Below are positions 12,763 to 25,139 of a stretch of DNA of 64,000 nt, one piece after another. Each line of letters starts with the position of its first letter. The stretch's first letter is position 1. The stretch is from positions 1 through 64,000 of the forward strand of contig NW_026728914.1 of NCBI RefSeq assembly GCF_030272615.1, read 5' to 3'. The position numbers were made by a program, and so were the translations under genes. The notes beneath the pieces were generated by a model. It was not told the DNA's origin. It did no database searches and saw nothing but the letters and a program-made list of their open reading frames with translations. This stretch comes from Cryptomeria japonica. Its lineage: Eukaryota; Streptophyta; Pinopsida; Cupressales; Cupressaceae.

Positions 12763-13875
12763 CCATTCATCCTTATCTTCAATTCTAGTTGCCAGGGCCT
12801 TTTCTACCAGTTGAACAGTAGGTGCCAGTTGATCTTCTGTTATAGAAACAAAAACCCATCCATTGTCTATCGGATCCTCATCAGAATCATCAGTGACTCC
12901 TTCATCAGCAAGATAACAGGATTTGTCTCTATTCTTCTTGAATCTGTATCTCTGATATTTAGGGTTAGGCTTGTATGTTCTTCTAGCTTCTTCTTTCAAT
13001 CTTGCATGTTTATCAGGACACCTTGATGCCATATGACAAATCTTATTGCAGTTAAAAAATTTAAAGGGTGCTTTACCTTCATACTTAGTTCCAATAGGAC
13101 CTTTAGGCATTTTCCTTGCAAATAGTGCTTCAAGTTCTTCATTTTCTCTCCTGCTTTCTTCAAGTTCTCTTGCACAAAAGGCTTACCAATCAGATTTTTC
13201 AAATGATGATGATGTAGATGATGTTGATGCCTTAAAAGCTAAATCTGTCTTTATAGTAGCAAGAAGACCAAAATCCTCAATTTCAAAAGCTGAAAGTTTT
13301 CCAATCAATGTATCTCTAGTTACTGATGTATTAGGCATTGTTCTTAATTCATTTATAGCGGTAACTTTCATTTTATATGCCTGTGGAAATCCTCTTAAAA
13401 CTTTTGAAACAATTTCATCTTCACTTAAGGTTCCTCCACAACATTTAATACCCAAAACAATTTCATTTACTCTTTCCATAAAAGCAGAAATCCTTTCATC
13501 TTTTTCCATTTTCAGATTTTCATACCTGACCCAGAAGCTTTCAAGTTTTGTAATTTTGACTATGGAATATCCTTCATTCAATGTTTCCAAATGGTCCCAA
13601 ATAGCTTTAACAGTAGACCTATCTGATAATCCCATGATTTGCTGATCTGACAGTGCGCTCAAAAGTACTTCTCTTGCTTTGCAATCATTTTCCTCATCTT
13701 TAGTCAGATTTAGTGGATTAGGCTAACCTTTAGTAGGAGCAGTATAACCATTCTTTGTAACTTCCCAGATGTCCTTTCCAATGCAATTAAAGTGAGTCTC
13801 TATCCTGATCTTCCATATGCCATAGTTGATTCCATCAAGTTTAGGACTGTCCTTCCTGAAATAGTTTGAAGACAT
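12763..13875 (-). pseudogene. Copia gag remnant
   Basis: The ATG at 13875 opens MSSNYFRKDSPKLDGINYG, a typical copia Gag start of the UBN2 type, about 45 bases from the PBS. One frame runs to the protease with stops near 13723 (CAG expected) and near 13183. The Gag core (about 13660-13200) includes WDHLETLNEGYS and MKMEKDERISAFMERV-like helices. A zinc knuckle follows near 13060, but its first Cys is Phe (FFNCNKICHMASRC). The tail has an acidic TDDSDEDP segment before protease. Confidence 0.9.
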
Positions 13876-13918
13876 TGGATCTCCTCAAGCTGTTAAACTT
13901 CTGTAAAAAAAGAACTAG

Positions 13919-13930
13919 GCTCTGATACCA
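13919..13930 (-). promoter_or_regulatory. Primer-binding site (tRNA-iMet type)
   Basis: The minus strand reads TGGTATCAGAGC two bases inside the 5' LTR. This is the standard complement of the initiator-Met tRNA 3' end used by many plant copia elements. Confidence 0.93.
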
Positions 13931-13932
13931 AT

Positions 13933-14970
13933 TGTTAGGTCCCGGAGACAACTAAGAAGGGTGGGGTGAATCAGTTGTCCAATAAATTCAAACCAAAATT
14001 AACTTAACCAAACTAAATGCCCAATACCGGTAAACCAAACTTTATGTCAATAGACAGTTTATCAGTTAATTATAGTACCGGTAAAGATTAACACATGAAA
14101 TAAAAAGACAATGACATCTACAACACACAACACCAATATTTGTACGTGGAAACCCTGTAAGGGGAAAAACCATGGTGGGAAACCTTACCCACAATCAGAT
14201 GATACTATTGCAGATAGTATGTGTGTACAATATGGGGTTTGCACATGCAGAAAGGCCAAGCGCCTAGAGCTCACTGCTCAATCACAAAATGAGAGTCACA
14301 CTAACTACAATTGGATGATTAAATCCAATGATAATGTACTGCACAAAATAACATCTTCTTATGCTGGATTCTATAATGGTTTAGCTCTTATATGTCATCT
14401 TCAAACCTTCCTTCAATCTTGAATGATGTCTACGTGTATGGCTCTGCTAATATTCGTATATACTGAAATACAATCCTTTTCACACTCGCATATTGATCTC
14501 ACAAATGAGATCTTACATTTATACCATAACCTAAGACCAATTGAGTAGGTTGGCCCACTAAAAGATATTACAATAAAATTAATTACAAATGAAATAATAT
14601 CCAATGCATGATATCGACTCAATGCATTTACAATAACATCAAGATCATCTCCATAACATGTCGTGCTGATCTGGAATAGATAAGCCTGCCGGTGTCTATC
14701 CTGGACCTATTTTCTAGTAACAACAAATATGCAAACTTGAATAAACAAATGAACAAATCACCAAGACAAAGTGTCCAAACGATGTCTTTGACATAACCAA
14801 GTATTCTCCAAGTGATTTCAAGTGCCGGTGAACCAAATACCTTTGACTGTGGATAAGTCACTCGCTTGCTGGTGAACATAACCAAATCTCCAAGTGCTGA
14901 TAGGTTGACAAGTATTGATAAGTGTTGACATCAATGACAAAACCATATCAACATATCCAAAATACCAACA
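13933..14970 (-). repeat. 5' LTR of nested copia (right, 1038 bp)
   Basis: Begins TGTTAGGTCCCGGAG and ends AAAATACCAACA on the + strand, matching 8356-9372 with scattered, mostly C/T and A/G, differences and a 39-bp length difference. It retains the GGAAACCCTGTAAGGGGAAA block also found in the LTR fragments at 18299 and 40583. Confidence 0.93.
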
Positions 14971-14975
14971 TCAAA
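14971..14975. repeat. Target-site duplication, right copy (TCAAA)
   Basis: Follows the CA end of the nested copia directly and matches 8351-8355. Confidence 0.9.
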
Positions 14976-15137
14976 TACATTTTCTTGAAAGAAAATGTGG
15001 AAGCAAATGAAGTTAGATTGGTTTATGTGAACATTGAAGATCAAATTGGAGACATCTTCAGTAAACCTTTGCCTAAAGAATCATTTGAGTACCTCAGAGA
15101 TAGATTAGGGGTTTCTGCCGCTCTGGTAGAAACTTGA
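14976..15137 (+). pseudogene. Copia RNase H C-terminus, outer element, part 2
   Basis: Continues the pol of the outer copia after the insertion: FLKENVEANEVRLVYVNIED, then SKPLPKESFEYLRDRLGVSA, ending at a TGA at 15135-15137. This is the normal end of copia pol. Joined conceptually across the insertion and TSD, it completes the segment at 8048-8355. Confidence 0.9.
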
Positions 15138-15503
15138 TTGATGCTATTTGGCATCAGCCTGGTATGCATTATCAGAGCTATTATTCATTCCAGATTCATG
15201 TGGTGATGCTACTACTCAGGGGGAGTAGTTAGTCTTGTAATTAAGTGGTTTATCATTTTACTTTGATATTTATGTTAGATCTTTGGCATTGATGTGAGAG
15301 TGGTATAGATATTCATGTGAAAAACTTAAGGAGTTATATATATTAGGGGAGAAATTTGCAGAGCTTAACTATGATATCATTTACAGGGAGACTATGAATC
15401 AGAACTTCAGTGCTATAATCTTTTATGGGAGATTTGTTTGGCATTTCTTGGCACTTGGATGTTTTTCACATCTAGCGTTGCCATCAATGCCAAAGGGGGA
15501 GAT
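15138..15503 (+). other. 3' untranslated region and PPT of outer copia
   Basis: Non-coding. Contains CAGGGGGAGTAGTTAG and ends with the polypurine tract CCAAAGGGGGAGAT (15490-15503), preceded by GTTGCCATCAATG as in the nested element. Confidence 0.8.
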
Positions 15504-16437
15504 TCTTGGAAATATGAAGGAATTAATTATGTGATTCAGTGATGTTTTGTCATTGATATCAACGCTAGTTGTTTTGACTGTTTAAATTGATATATGGTTG
15601 GTCCCAGTAGGATGGTTGGTTTTCGATTGATATTGATTTGGTACACTCCAGTATGCTTTGGCTTATGGAATTGGCTTAGATCTACTATTCATGCTATTCA
15701 AATATATGTTCAGTCAGTTGGTATTCACTTGGTGATTAGATGCTATCTCATATCTTAGTAATCTTGGTTTCTTGATCCGATAAGGGTTTCACCTATAGAG
15801 CTTTGTTGAAGATTTTTGATATTATGCATAAGTGGTGTTGGTGCGGCTTCTAGAAGGGATTTAGGATGCTGATGATGATTGTGTTCATGCCTCAACTGAT
15901 TGGAATCATTGATTTATTGTGTGTGGACCTAAATTGGGTCTATTACTATCTAGGTCATGGTCCGACTTAATGAAATGTGTTGTTGGAACTCCTCGATGTA
16001 TTTCCGAGATGATTTATTGGTTGGATGATATTTGTTTGTTCTTTGGCCGACATGTTTTATAATTATGTAATAGGTTTATTGTTTGAGTGGCTGACCTAAT
16101 TATTAAAGGTATAGGGTTTGTATATATATATATAAAAGTTCTCATTTGAGATCAAAGAAAATGTGTATGCAAATGAGTAATGTAATAATGATTCATTTAG
16201 AGGATTTGGTAAATCATAGGTGATTGATTTAGGTTTATGCAAGAGGTTTAAGACCTCTGGTATTGAGCTTAATTAGAACTGTACTCAGGAATTGGAGATG
16301 CTATTATAGGAGTTCATTCTTCCTTCCAGATTGTAGTCTGGATCTTTTATGTAGTCAGTGAGGATCCTTTTGTGATGAGTAGTGTTCTCTAGGCTATTGG
16401 CCTTTTCACAAGTGTGGGCTCCTCAATTTCTCTTACA
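15504..16437 (+). repeat. 3' LTR of outer copia (right end approximate)
   Basis: Starts right after the PPT as TCTTGGAAATATG, probably a mutated TG start by comparison with the TGTTGG of the nested element. A TATATATATATAAAAG stretch near 16115-16137 fits a TATA box. A GC-richer CACAAGTGTGGGCTCC block precedes a possible CA end near 16437. No 5' LTR is in the window, so the right limit is an estimate. Confidence 0.6.
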
Positions 16438-18298
16438 AAACAAATGGTACCACTAAGGTCGTGGGAACAATTTTAGATAAGTTTCATTTTCAATCTCTAC
16501 AATCTATAAATAGTTTTGACAATAAGAGATATTTGAAGTACAATTTCTATGCAACCAAAGGTTATATGCATCAGCCTGAGCTCAAGGATTTCTTGGAGGA
16601 TTTTTGAGATGATGTTGCAGAAGTGTTTAAAAGAAGTTTCATGAGACTTTCTTTGCAGCAAATTCACACTCTTGGTGTTTCTTTTAATGTTCTTGATTAT
16701 GTGATTGAAGATGAGGTCATTTTGGACCCAGAGTATCATACTCTTACCAATGCGGGCCCCACAAAAGTTGGTTGTCCCAAAGAGGAGGTCTCAGACCTAA
16801 TGTTTCACACTACTCCAGTGTTGAGAAGAACATCCAACTGGTTAAATGGCAAGTGGAAACAACATGTCAACTCCTCAGAATACAAATGTCATCATCCCAT
16901 AAATATCAAGGAGTAGTTTCATCTTCCCCTATTCCAGCATCAATAGCAAAGTCTGCAGATAGATGAAAAATCAAGGTTCTTAGTAAAGTGGTGATGGGGA
17001 CAAACCTAAAGAAATTGTTGCTAGACAAAAATCAACCGATGAGTAGGATGACAAAATTATGCCCCCAGAGGGAAATCTCCCCTTATTGATTCTGAAGGTA
17101 TTTATCAACAAATAATTGATGATCATTCTTTCTTTGATTTTCTTGAAATTACCTCCTCTCCTATGCAAAATACACCCAACACTATTATAAAGAGTAGGGA
17201 TAACTTTAAGAAACCACCCCCTAGGCAGAAGTTTACAATCTTGGTGAATCAGACATTATTTTTAAGGGGAAATTTTCATATTAATGGCGAAATGTTTTTC
17301 AAATTTGGAAAAAAAATTAATTTGTGTTGGCGATTTTTTTTTTGGGTATAAAAATTCCATAAAATCCCGACGAATAATTAATTATTATGTGGGGAAAATA
17401 TATAATGTTGGAGGTCAATATTTTTCATTTAAAGGAAGAAATATATAAGTGTATGGGCAAAATTTATACTCGAAAGGAAAAAAAATTAAGTGTATTGGCA
17501 ATTTTTAGCTACCATTTGAAAATCATTTAATTTTATTGGCTAATATTTCATATTTATGGAAAAATAATATTTTTTCTGGCGATTTGATAAATTCGTTGCC
17601 ATTTTCATTATCTATTAATAGCCATTTCGTCATCTAATTAATGCAACATCACCTTGAATCTGGAGTCTGCACAATGTATCGATAAGCGCAACCTCATCGA
17701 CACGTCACACGTACCTAAAATCCATCAATTATTTAAAACCATTCAATGATTATAAATCAATGGCTGAAGTTTTATTTCTGCCCAAATTTTTGATGAGAAC
17801 GTAGTTCTCTATAACGTCCCCAAAATGGAATTGGAGACAGTAGACACGTATCAAATCTGATCGTCTTGAAATTTATTAATGTCTTCTCACTGACATTCTC
17901 TAACTACGATCCACTCAGCATGCACGACTTCCAATCTGGTAATTGGTAGTTGTTTACGATTGTTTCCAATTTCGCACACTCGTGCATTTATGAGAAAGAT
18001 TTCGTGAGAAATACAAAAGATTTATAAAAGTTTAAAGGGCAAAGGAATTAATATGGTTGGTGAAGGAATTGCTAGTATCGAGAGCTATTTATAGATGATC
18101 TCCACTTCTTTCTTCTTCAATTTGCCTTCAATAGATAAATTGTTGGAGCTGATGGTAGTTGAAATTCTACCTCTAGTTTAGGTCTTTAGGTTGTATAATT
18201 GTTGGATTTGATGAAGACGAACACTCCTTTCCAATTGAGAAGCACATCTCAGGAGGACCAGAGGGCCTTTTTTGGCTATGTCAATGACCCAACCCTCT
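16438..18298. other. Spacer with one unassigned short ORF
   Basis: No recognised gene. The frame at 16623-16916 (97 aa, + strand: RSFMRLSLQQIHTLGVSFNV near its start) has balanced composition and could be a gene fragment, but I recognise no family, and the upstream frame is closed by a TGA near 16606. From 17250 to 17640 the DNA is AT-rich with a recurrent TGGCGA/TTGGCGATTT word. 17640-18298 shows nothing further. Confidence 0.4.
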
Positions 18299-18690
18299 TG
18301 TTAGAATCAGATATTACCAAGAGGGGGGGTGTGAAATAGTTATCTACCATAATTTAAAACCACAAACTTATTATTTACCCATTGGTTAACAAAGCATAAC
18401 AAATAAAACCATAAACATACAACAATAAATGCACAAATCCACAACACCAGAATTTTTACATTGAAACCTGGAAAGGGAAAAACCACAATGGGATTAGAAC
18501 CCACAATATTCATATACTATGGTGAGGAGTACATAAATATTACATATATGGGGAATGCACTTGCATTCAGGCTTACTACCTAAAGCTCACTGCTCTAATA
18601 AAGTTGCCTGAAGGGCTACAACCCTCAAGGAAGTCTCACTGACTTACAATTTCATTACAATAAGAAAGTACAATGAAATGAAATCTTAAA
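18299..18690 (-). mobile_element. Copia LTR fragment
   Basis: Starts TGTTAGAATCAGATATTACC, then GAGGGGGGGTG, and carries AAACCTGGAAAGGGAAAAACC followed by a CTAAAGCTCACTGCTC block. All of these are laid out as in the LTRs at 8356, 13933 and 40583 but more diverged. No internal region follows, so it is a solo or truncated LTR of a related family. Confidence 0.6.
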
Positions 18691-18720
18691 TAGCATCTTG
18701 TTGCAAGGTGTGTGCCATTA

Positions 18721-19069
18721 GTCTCCTTGTGTTGTGCAGCACAACACTTGGGTTTGTGACATGGCTTAACCACCTCTTGTGGATTCTATAAGTCTAGTGG
18801 TTGTATTGGGCATTAATAGGTCAATATTTTGGTGGAACAACAACCACACTTGTAACAAGTGGTATCAGACCTTGGTCATAGGTTCAATCCCCTTTCTTGA
18901 GTTGTGGAGGATTGTTGCAATTGTGCCCTTGGTCTCCTTGTGTTGTGTAGCGCAACGCTTGGTTTTGTGACATGTCTTAACCACCTCTTGTGGATTCTAT
19001 AAGTCTAGTGGTTTTATTGGGCATTAATAGGTCGATCTTTTGGTGCAACAACAACCACATTTGTAACAA
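18721..19069. repeat. 145-bp direct duplication, 211-bp period, with B-box-like word
   Basis: GTCTCCTTGTGTTGTG...CTTGTAACAAG occurs at 18721-18866 and again at 18932-19069. Between them lies GGTTCAATCCC (near 18884), a perfect match to the pol III B-box consensus, and TCTAGTGGTT upstream could be an A-box remnant. The spacing is too long for a tRNA. A tRNA-derived SINE relic is possible but not shown. The 63-aa frame inside is not a gene. Confidence 0.55.
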
Positions 19070-19262
19070 GCATGTATGTAACAGGCCATAGAGCTGAATC
19101 TTGTAAATCGGATGTGACCAATTGCTTGTAATCAGATTTCATGGTCTAATTCATTCAATTCTACATTGCTTCCATCATATCCTCTTGTTTCCATTGTGTT
19201 TACTCTAGTTGACCGGTCCAGATTGATCTCTTTGAGGTCCCTCCTAACTAGTGACTGCACCA
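19070..19262. repeat. Dispersed repeat, copy A
   Basis: GCATGTATGTA...GAATCTTGTA...GATTGATCTC, ending AGGTCCCTCCTAA. It matches 32528-32721 in the same orientation at roughly 75% by eye. It looks like the end of an LTR or other interspersed repeat, but no coding part is linked to it. Confidence 0.65.
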
Positions 19263-20454
19263 AAAAATGAGAGCCAAGATTGCCAAAAAGAAGAAGGGAA
19301 GAAAGTAAAAATTTGTGATCGATCCCATCCACATGCAAATTTCCTCAAACATCAACCTCCCAACATGTATACAACCATGATAAACAAATATGGTCGACAA
19401 GAATAGAAGTGACAAACTAAAGACACCTATACGTGTACAAGTGACAAGAAAACATTAGCATAATAAAAACAACTTGAGAGTGGTCCCCTTAGGGAAGTGA
19501 AAAAAAGAGAGAAGAAAAAAATAAGTAATTGTCTATCATGTAGAGAAAAATCATCACTATTGCCAAGTACAAATGATGAACCAAGAGGAGATATCCCATG
19601 AGATAGAATAATAATATTCTTGATAGGTAGATACAGGCACAAGTACAACTGATATTGCATCATGCTAAAAGATATTAGAAGTCACCACCAATCACTAATC
19701 CACCAACAAACTTGAATTACTTGAGGAGATAATCTCATTCATAATATTGGGTATTGTTGCATGAATCGACCAACAAACTTGAATTAATTAGGGAGATGAT
19801 CTCATTCATAATATTGGATATTGATATGGATAACTTTATTTTCCAAACTATCTACAAGGTCATTCACTTCTCTCTAACAATGAGCAACCTCATAATGATC
19901 CAATAACTTGATTAAATCGAGAGCCTATTGTAAAAAGTAATTTAGCTACCAAGCCAAAGTAGATATCTTACTAAAAATTTTATTATTGTAAAATAATTTA
20001 TTTATTTTAATTACAATATTTCTTTTATTACTTTTTTAATAAGAAAATATTTTAATGAACATATCTTCTTTTATTAGACAATCTATTATTTTTTAAAAAT
20101 TTATTCTAATTCTTCTACTTGCTCTTCTTCTTTTAAAGACTAATTTTTATTAAGTTAAAATTTTATTTTAATTATTTATGTTTTCTTATGGAATTACAAA
20201 TAATAATTAAAAGAAATTAGAATTAATTTAATTTATATATATTTTTATTAAAATTTTATTATTGTAAAATAATTATATTTGAATTTAAATATAATTTTTA
20301 CAATAAACTAAATTTTAACTTAAAAATCAAATTAAATGTTTACTGTAAGAGAGCAAGAGACAACAATGAAATTTTGGTTTCTCATTTCATGCCTGTAATT
20401 TAATGATAGCAAGTGTCCGTGGGGAGTTATGTTGAGGGTAGAATGCCATTTGAC
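19263..20454. other. AT-rich spacer with a short duplication
   Basis: No gene seen. A 60-bp segment (ACCAACAAACTTGAATTA ... CATTCATAATATTGG) is duplicated at about 19702 and 19769 (67-bp offset). From 19970 to 20400 the DNA is mostly A and T. Confidence 0.6.
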
Positions 20455-22530
<2,076 letters not shown>

Positions 22531-22652
22531 TACAAATATAGCATGAGCCTATTGGTAATGAAACTTGTTCATCTTCTTAATCTATAGATTTTGTTTCAGT
22601 TATGATTGGATCCTTGTAAGTGGATGAGTAGTTGATTTTTGGTTATCACTTC

Positions 22653-22657
22653 TTTAT
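22653..22657. repeat. Target-site duplication, left copy (TTTAT)
   Basis: TTTAT precedes the 5' LTR and recurs after the 3' LTR at 29182-29186. Confidence 0.85.
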
Positions 22658-23567
22658 TGATCCGGGTGGATATATTTTCCACCAAAAATTCACAACGCTC
22701 CAATAGTTTTGGTAAAGAGTTACCAAAAAAGATATTTATGGGGTTTGATCCCGTGATTGATCCCGTGATCCGGTTTGTTTTAATGACTAGCAAATCACTA
22801 AAAGGAGATGCATGAGAATTGAACCCCCGACCTCCTAGCTCCCGTAGATGGCTCTAAACCATTAAGGTATGTGATAAATTCGACATTTAAATAGAAAATA
22901 AGTTATTTAAAGAAGCACGTTGGGATAAGGCCGAAATTGGATGTCTTGGGTCAAGCTTGAGCCCCTCTAAAATAAAACATATGAACCCAAATATATTATC
23001 AAGACATATTTTTAATGGGCTATGATTATTCTTAAAAGATTTTAATGTTGTTTAAAGGGGATTTTTGAAGATTTATTGTTGTAAATGCGAGATAGGGTAG
23101 ATTTTCAAAAATCATATGGTTATGAACCAAATTTGGCAAAAAATGTGTATAAAAGGGGGTAGCTTAGGAGTTTGAGTTGGTGGTGAGTTGTGAGAGAATT
23201 TTCTTGGAGAGTTTGAGTGTTCAACTTTGTGCACCAAAGGAGATTCATACTGTTGCACTTGAAGGAGGAGAACTTTGTAACTCTTTGTAATCAGAGACTT
23301 GGAACTTTGTCCAGTTGAAGGCCTTGTAACCACTATTGGAGCATAATCAAGGATCGGTCACTCTGTTGGAGAGGGACCCGGAGACGTAACCATATTGGTG
23401 AACTCCGTTATCAACTCATGTTCTTGTCTTCTCTCTTTAGTTAAATTCATCACTTTATTATTGTTGTGTTTCTTTAAGCATGTAATTACGTTTTTAAGAC
23501 CTTCTATTTTATCGTTATAATAGTTAATCATACACGTGCAACATTCATAGATCCTAACATCAGATCA
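22658..23567 (+). repeat. 5' LTR of chromovirus-like element
   Basis: 910 bp. It is shorter than the 3' LTR because about 62 bp after GATCCCGTGATC (near 22760) are missing; the repeated GATCCCGTGAT words at the junction suggest slippage or microhomology. A GTGTATAAAAGGGGG box near 23145 is a good TATA box. Confidence 0.93.
22810..22872 (-). other. tRNA-like segment in 5' LTR
   Basis: The minus strand has a 63-base segment with TGGTTTAGAGC (A-box-like, near 22855) and GGTTCAATTCT (B-box-like, near 22820) about 25 bases apart, framed by weakly pairing GTATGT/CATGC ends. It is the diverged twin of 28424-28486. It could be an old tRNA or SINE head captured in the LTR. Confidence 0.45.
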
Positions 23568-23569
23568 AG

Positions 23570-23581
23570 TGGTATCAGAGC
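23570..23581 (+). promoter_or_regulatory. Primer-binding site (tRNA-iMet type)
   Basis: TGGTATCAGAGC lies two bases after the 5' LTR and is complementary to the initiator-Met tRNA 3' end. Confidence 0.93.
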
Positions 23582-23702
23582 TTCTTGTGACTAGTGTTTG
23601 CAGAGGTGTATGATAACAAGAGCCAAGAGCCAATGAGGTGAAGGCACACTCGCGAAATACAATCCAGAGATTGGAAAAAGAAGGATTTTCCCACGTTCAA
23701 AG

Positions 23703-25131
23703 ATGGCAGCTGAAGAAGGCCAAACCAAGTTCGATGGGGAAGCCTTACAAAAGGAATTTCTTGATATGAAGTGGATGGTTGATGTTCTTTTCCAGGAAAG
23801 ACAAGAACGACAGAAACATGAGAAAGGAGGTGACACCAAAACTAGAGGATAAAGGAAAAAGACTAGGAGGTGGTGGTTCCCCACCAAAAACTCCTCCTTC
23901 TCCTCTTTCTTCTCCTTCTCCCCCTTCTTCTCCATCTTCTTCTATTAATCCTTTTAAGGGCACACATAAGCCCGTAATCAAAATTGATGTAAAATTTGAA
24001 TTGCCTAAATATAGTGGGGAACTAAGTGCTGAAAAACTTGATGATTGGATGCAACAAGTAGAGGTTTACTGTAGGATACAGGGCTTGTTAGAAGATGCCT
24101 CTAGGATACAGTTGGCTACTCTCCATTTAGGAGGTACTGCTCTCACCTGGTGGGAGAGTAGGACCCAAGAGGAGCTTGCTCGTCATGGTAGAGTTAGGAT
24201 GTCCTGGATGGAGTTTGTTGCCGCTCTTAAAGAGCAATTCTATCCTTTAGGACACATGCAACAACTAACTATGAATTGGCAACCCTTTAGGCAAGCAAAA
24301 GGCCAATCAGTGTAGGAGTACACCCATGAGTTTAGAAAATGGGCAATAGCATTGAATGTACCCTTGTATACCCAAGATACCCTGCTTAAATATATAGGTG
24401 GTTTACATTCCTACCTCCGACACACTATCCTCATGTTGAATCCTAGTAATCTGGATCAGGTATGTGTCCAAGCTACTCATATTGAGTCTAGGGGTAAGAA
24501 CACTTTTAGTGAAAGCTTTGCTAAGAAATCATCCAAGAAACCACCAGAGGGAAAATCAAAGGATAAAGGTAAAGGGAAGAAGACGGCTACAGTAAAGAAA
24601 GAGGATGCTAAGCCTAAGTGCTCTCATTGTAAGAAAGAAGGGCATGAAGATGCTAAGTGTTGGAAATTGCATCCAGAGTTGAGGCCAAAGCGATACGGAG
24701 GTAACAAAGGTCCAAAGAAGACTACTATGGTGATCCAACAAGATCTTGGATTTGATTCTGGAGATGAAACTCAGATAGTTGCTACTAGCATCCAAGGTAC
24801 AGTGAAAGGTAAAACTCTCTCATCAGATGCAATTGTTTCTAATGCAAGTACAAGTAAAGCAATTTCTCTTCCTGATACTGGTTCACAAGTCAACTTAATT
24901 TCTGAAGAGGTTGTGAAGAAATTGAATCTAACTACTACTCCTCATCCTAAGCCCTATCCACTAGGATGGGTATGTAATGATTCACAGTTGCAGGTGACAA
25001 AACAGTGTAAACTACGTTTTGCCATTACTACTAATTTTACTGATGAGGTAGAGGTAGATGTGGTACCTTTGGATATTTGTGGGCTTGTGTTAGGAAGTCC
25101 ATATCTTTTTGATAGACAGGCAATCTTTTAA
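23703..25131 (+). pseudogene. Ty3 gag-protease remnant
   Basis: The first ATG after the leader (23703, MAAEEGQTKFDGEALQ) opens in one frame. A shift near 23840-23870 moves into the main Gag frame, with a Pro/Ser-rich stretch (SPPKTPPSPLSSPSPPSS), then the retrotransposon Gag core (LPKYSGELSAEKLDDWMQQV; LHLGGTALTWW), a TAG at 24313, a basic Lys-rich linker, a zinc knuckle CSHCKKEGHEDAKC (about 24619-24660) and an aspartic protease with DTGS at 24874-24885. The frame ends at a TAA near 25129; the following pol is in another frame, so a one-base indel lies at the run near 25127-25131. Confidence 0.9.
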
Positions 25132-25139
25132 GAGGGGAG

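Larger units (their letters stand above)
8356..14970 (-). mobile_element. Complete Ty1/copia element, minus strand, nested in another copia
   Basis: The element is 6615 bp, flanked by TCAAA duplications, with two LTRs of about 1.0 kb, a tRNA-iMet-type PBS next to the right LTR and a PPT next to the left LTR. Its transcription therefore runs right to left. The order is gag, protease, integrase, RT, RNase H, which is copia order. Stops and at least two frame changes in pol make it non-autonomous. It split the pol gene of the resident copia. The same family is present again, truncated, at 40583-42153. Confidence 0.95.

Noticed and set aside
8532-14422. Twin 103-aa ORFs at 8532-8843 and 14111-14422
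   Set aside because: They lie at the same place in the two LTRs of one copia and run opposite to the element; duplicated DNA, not selection, explains both.
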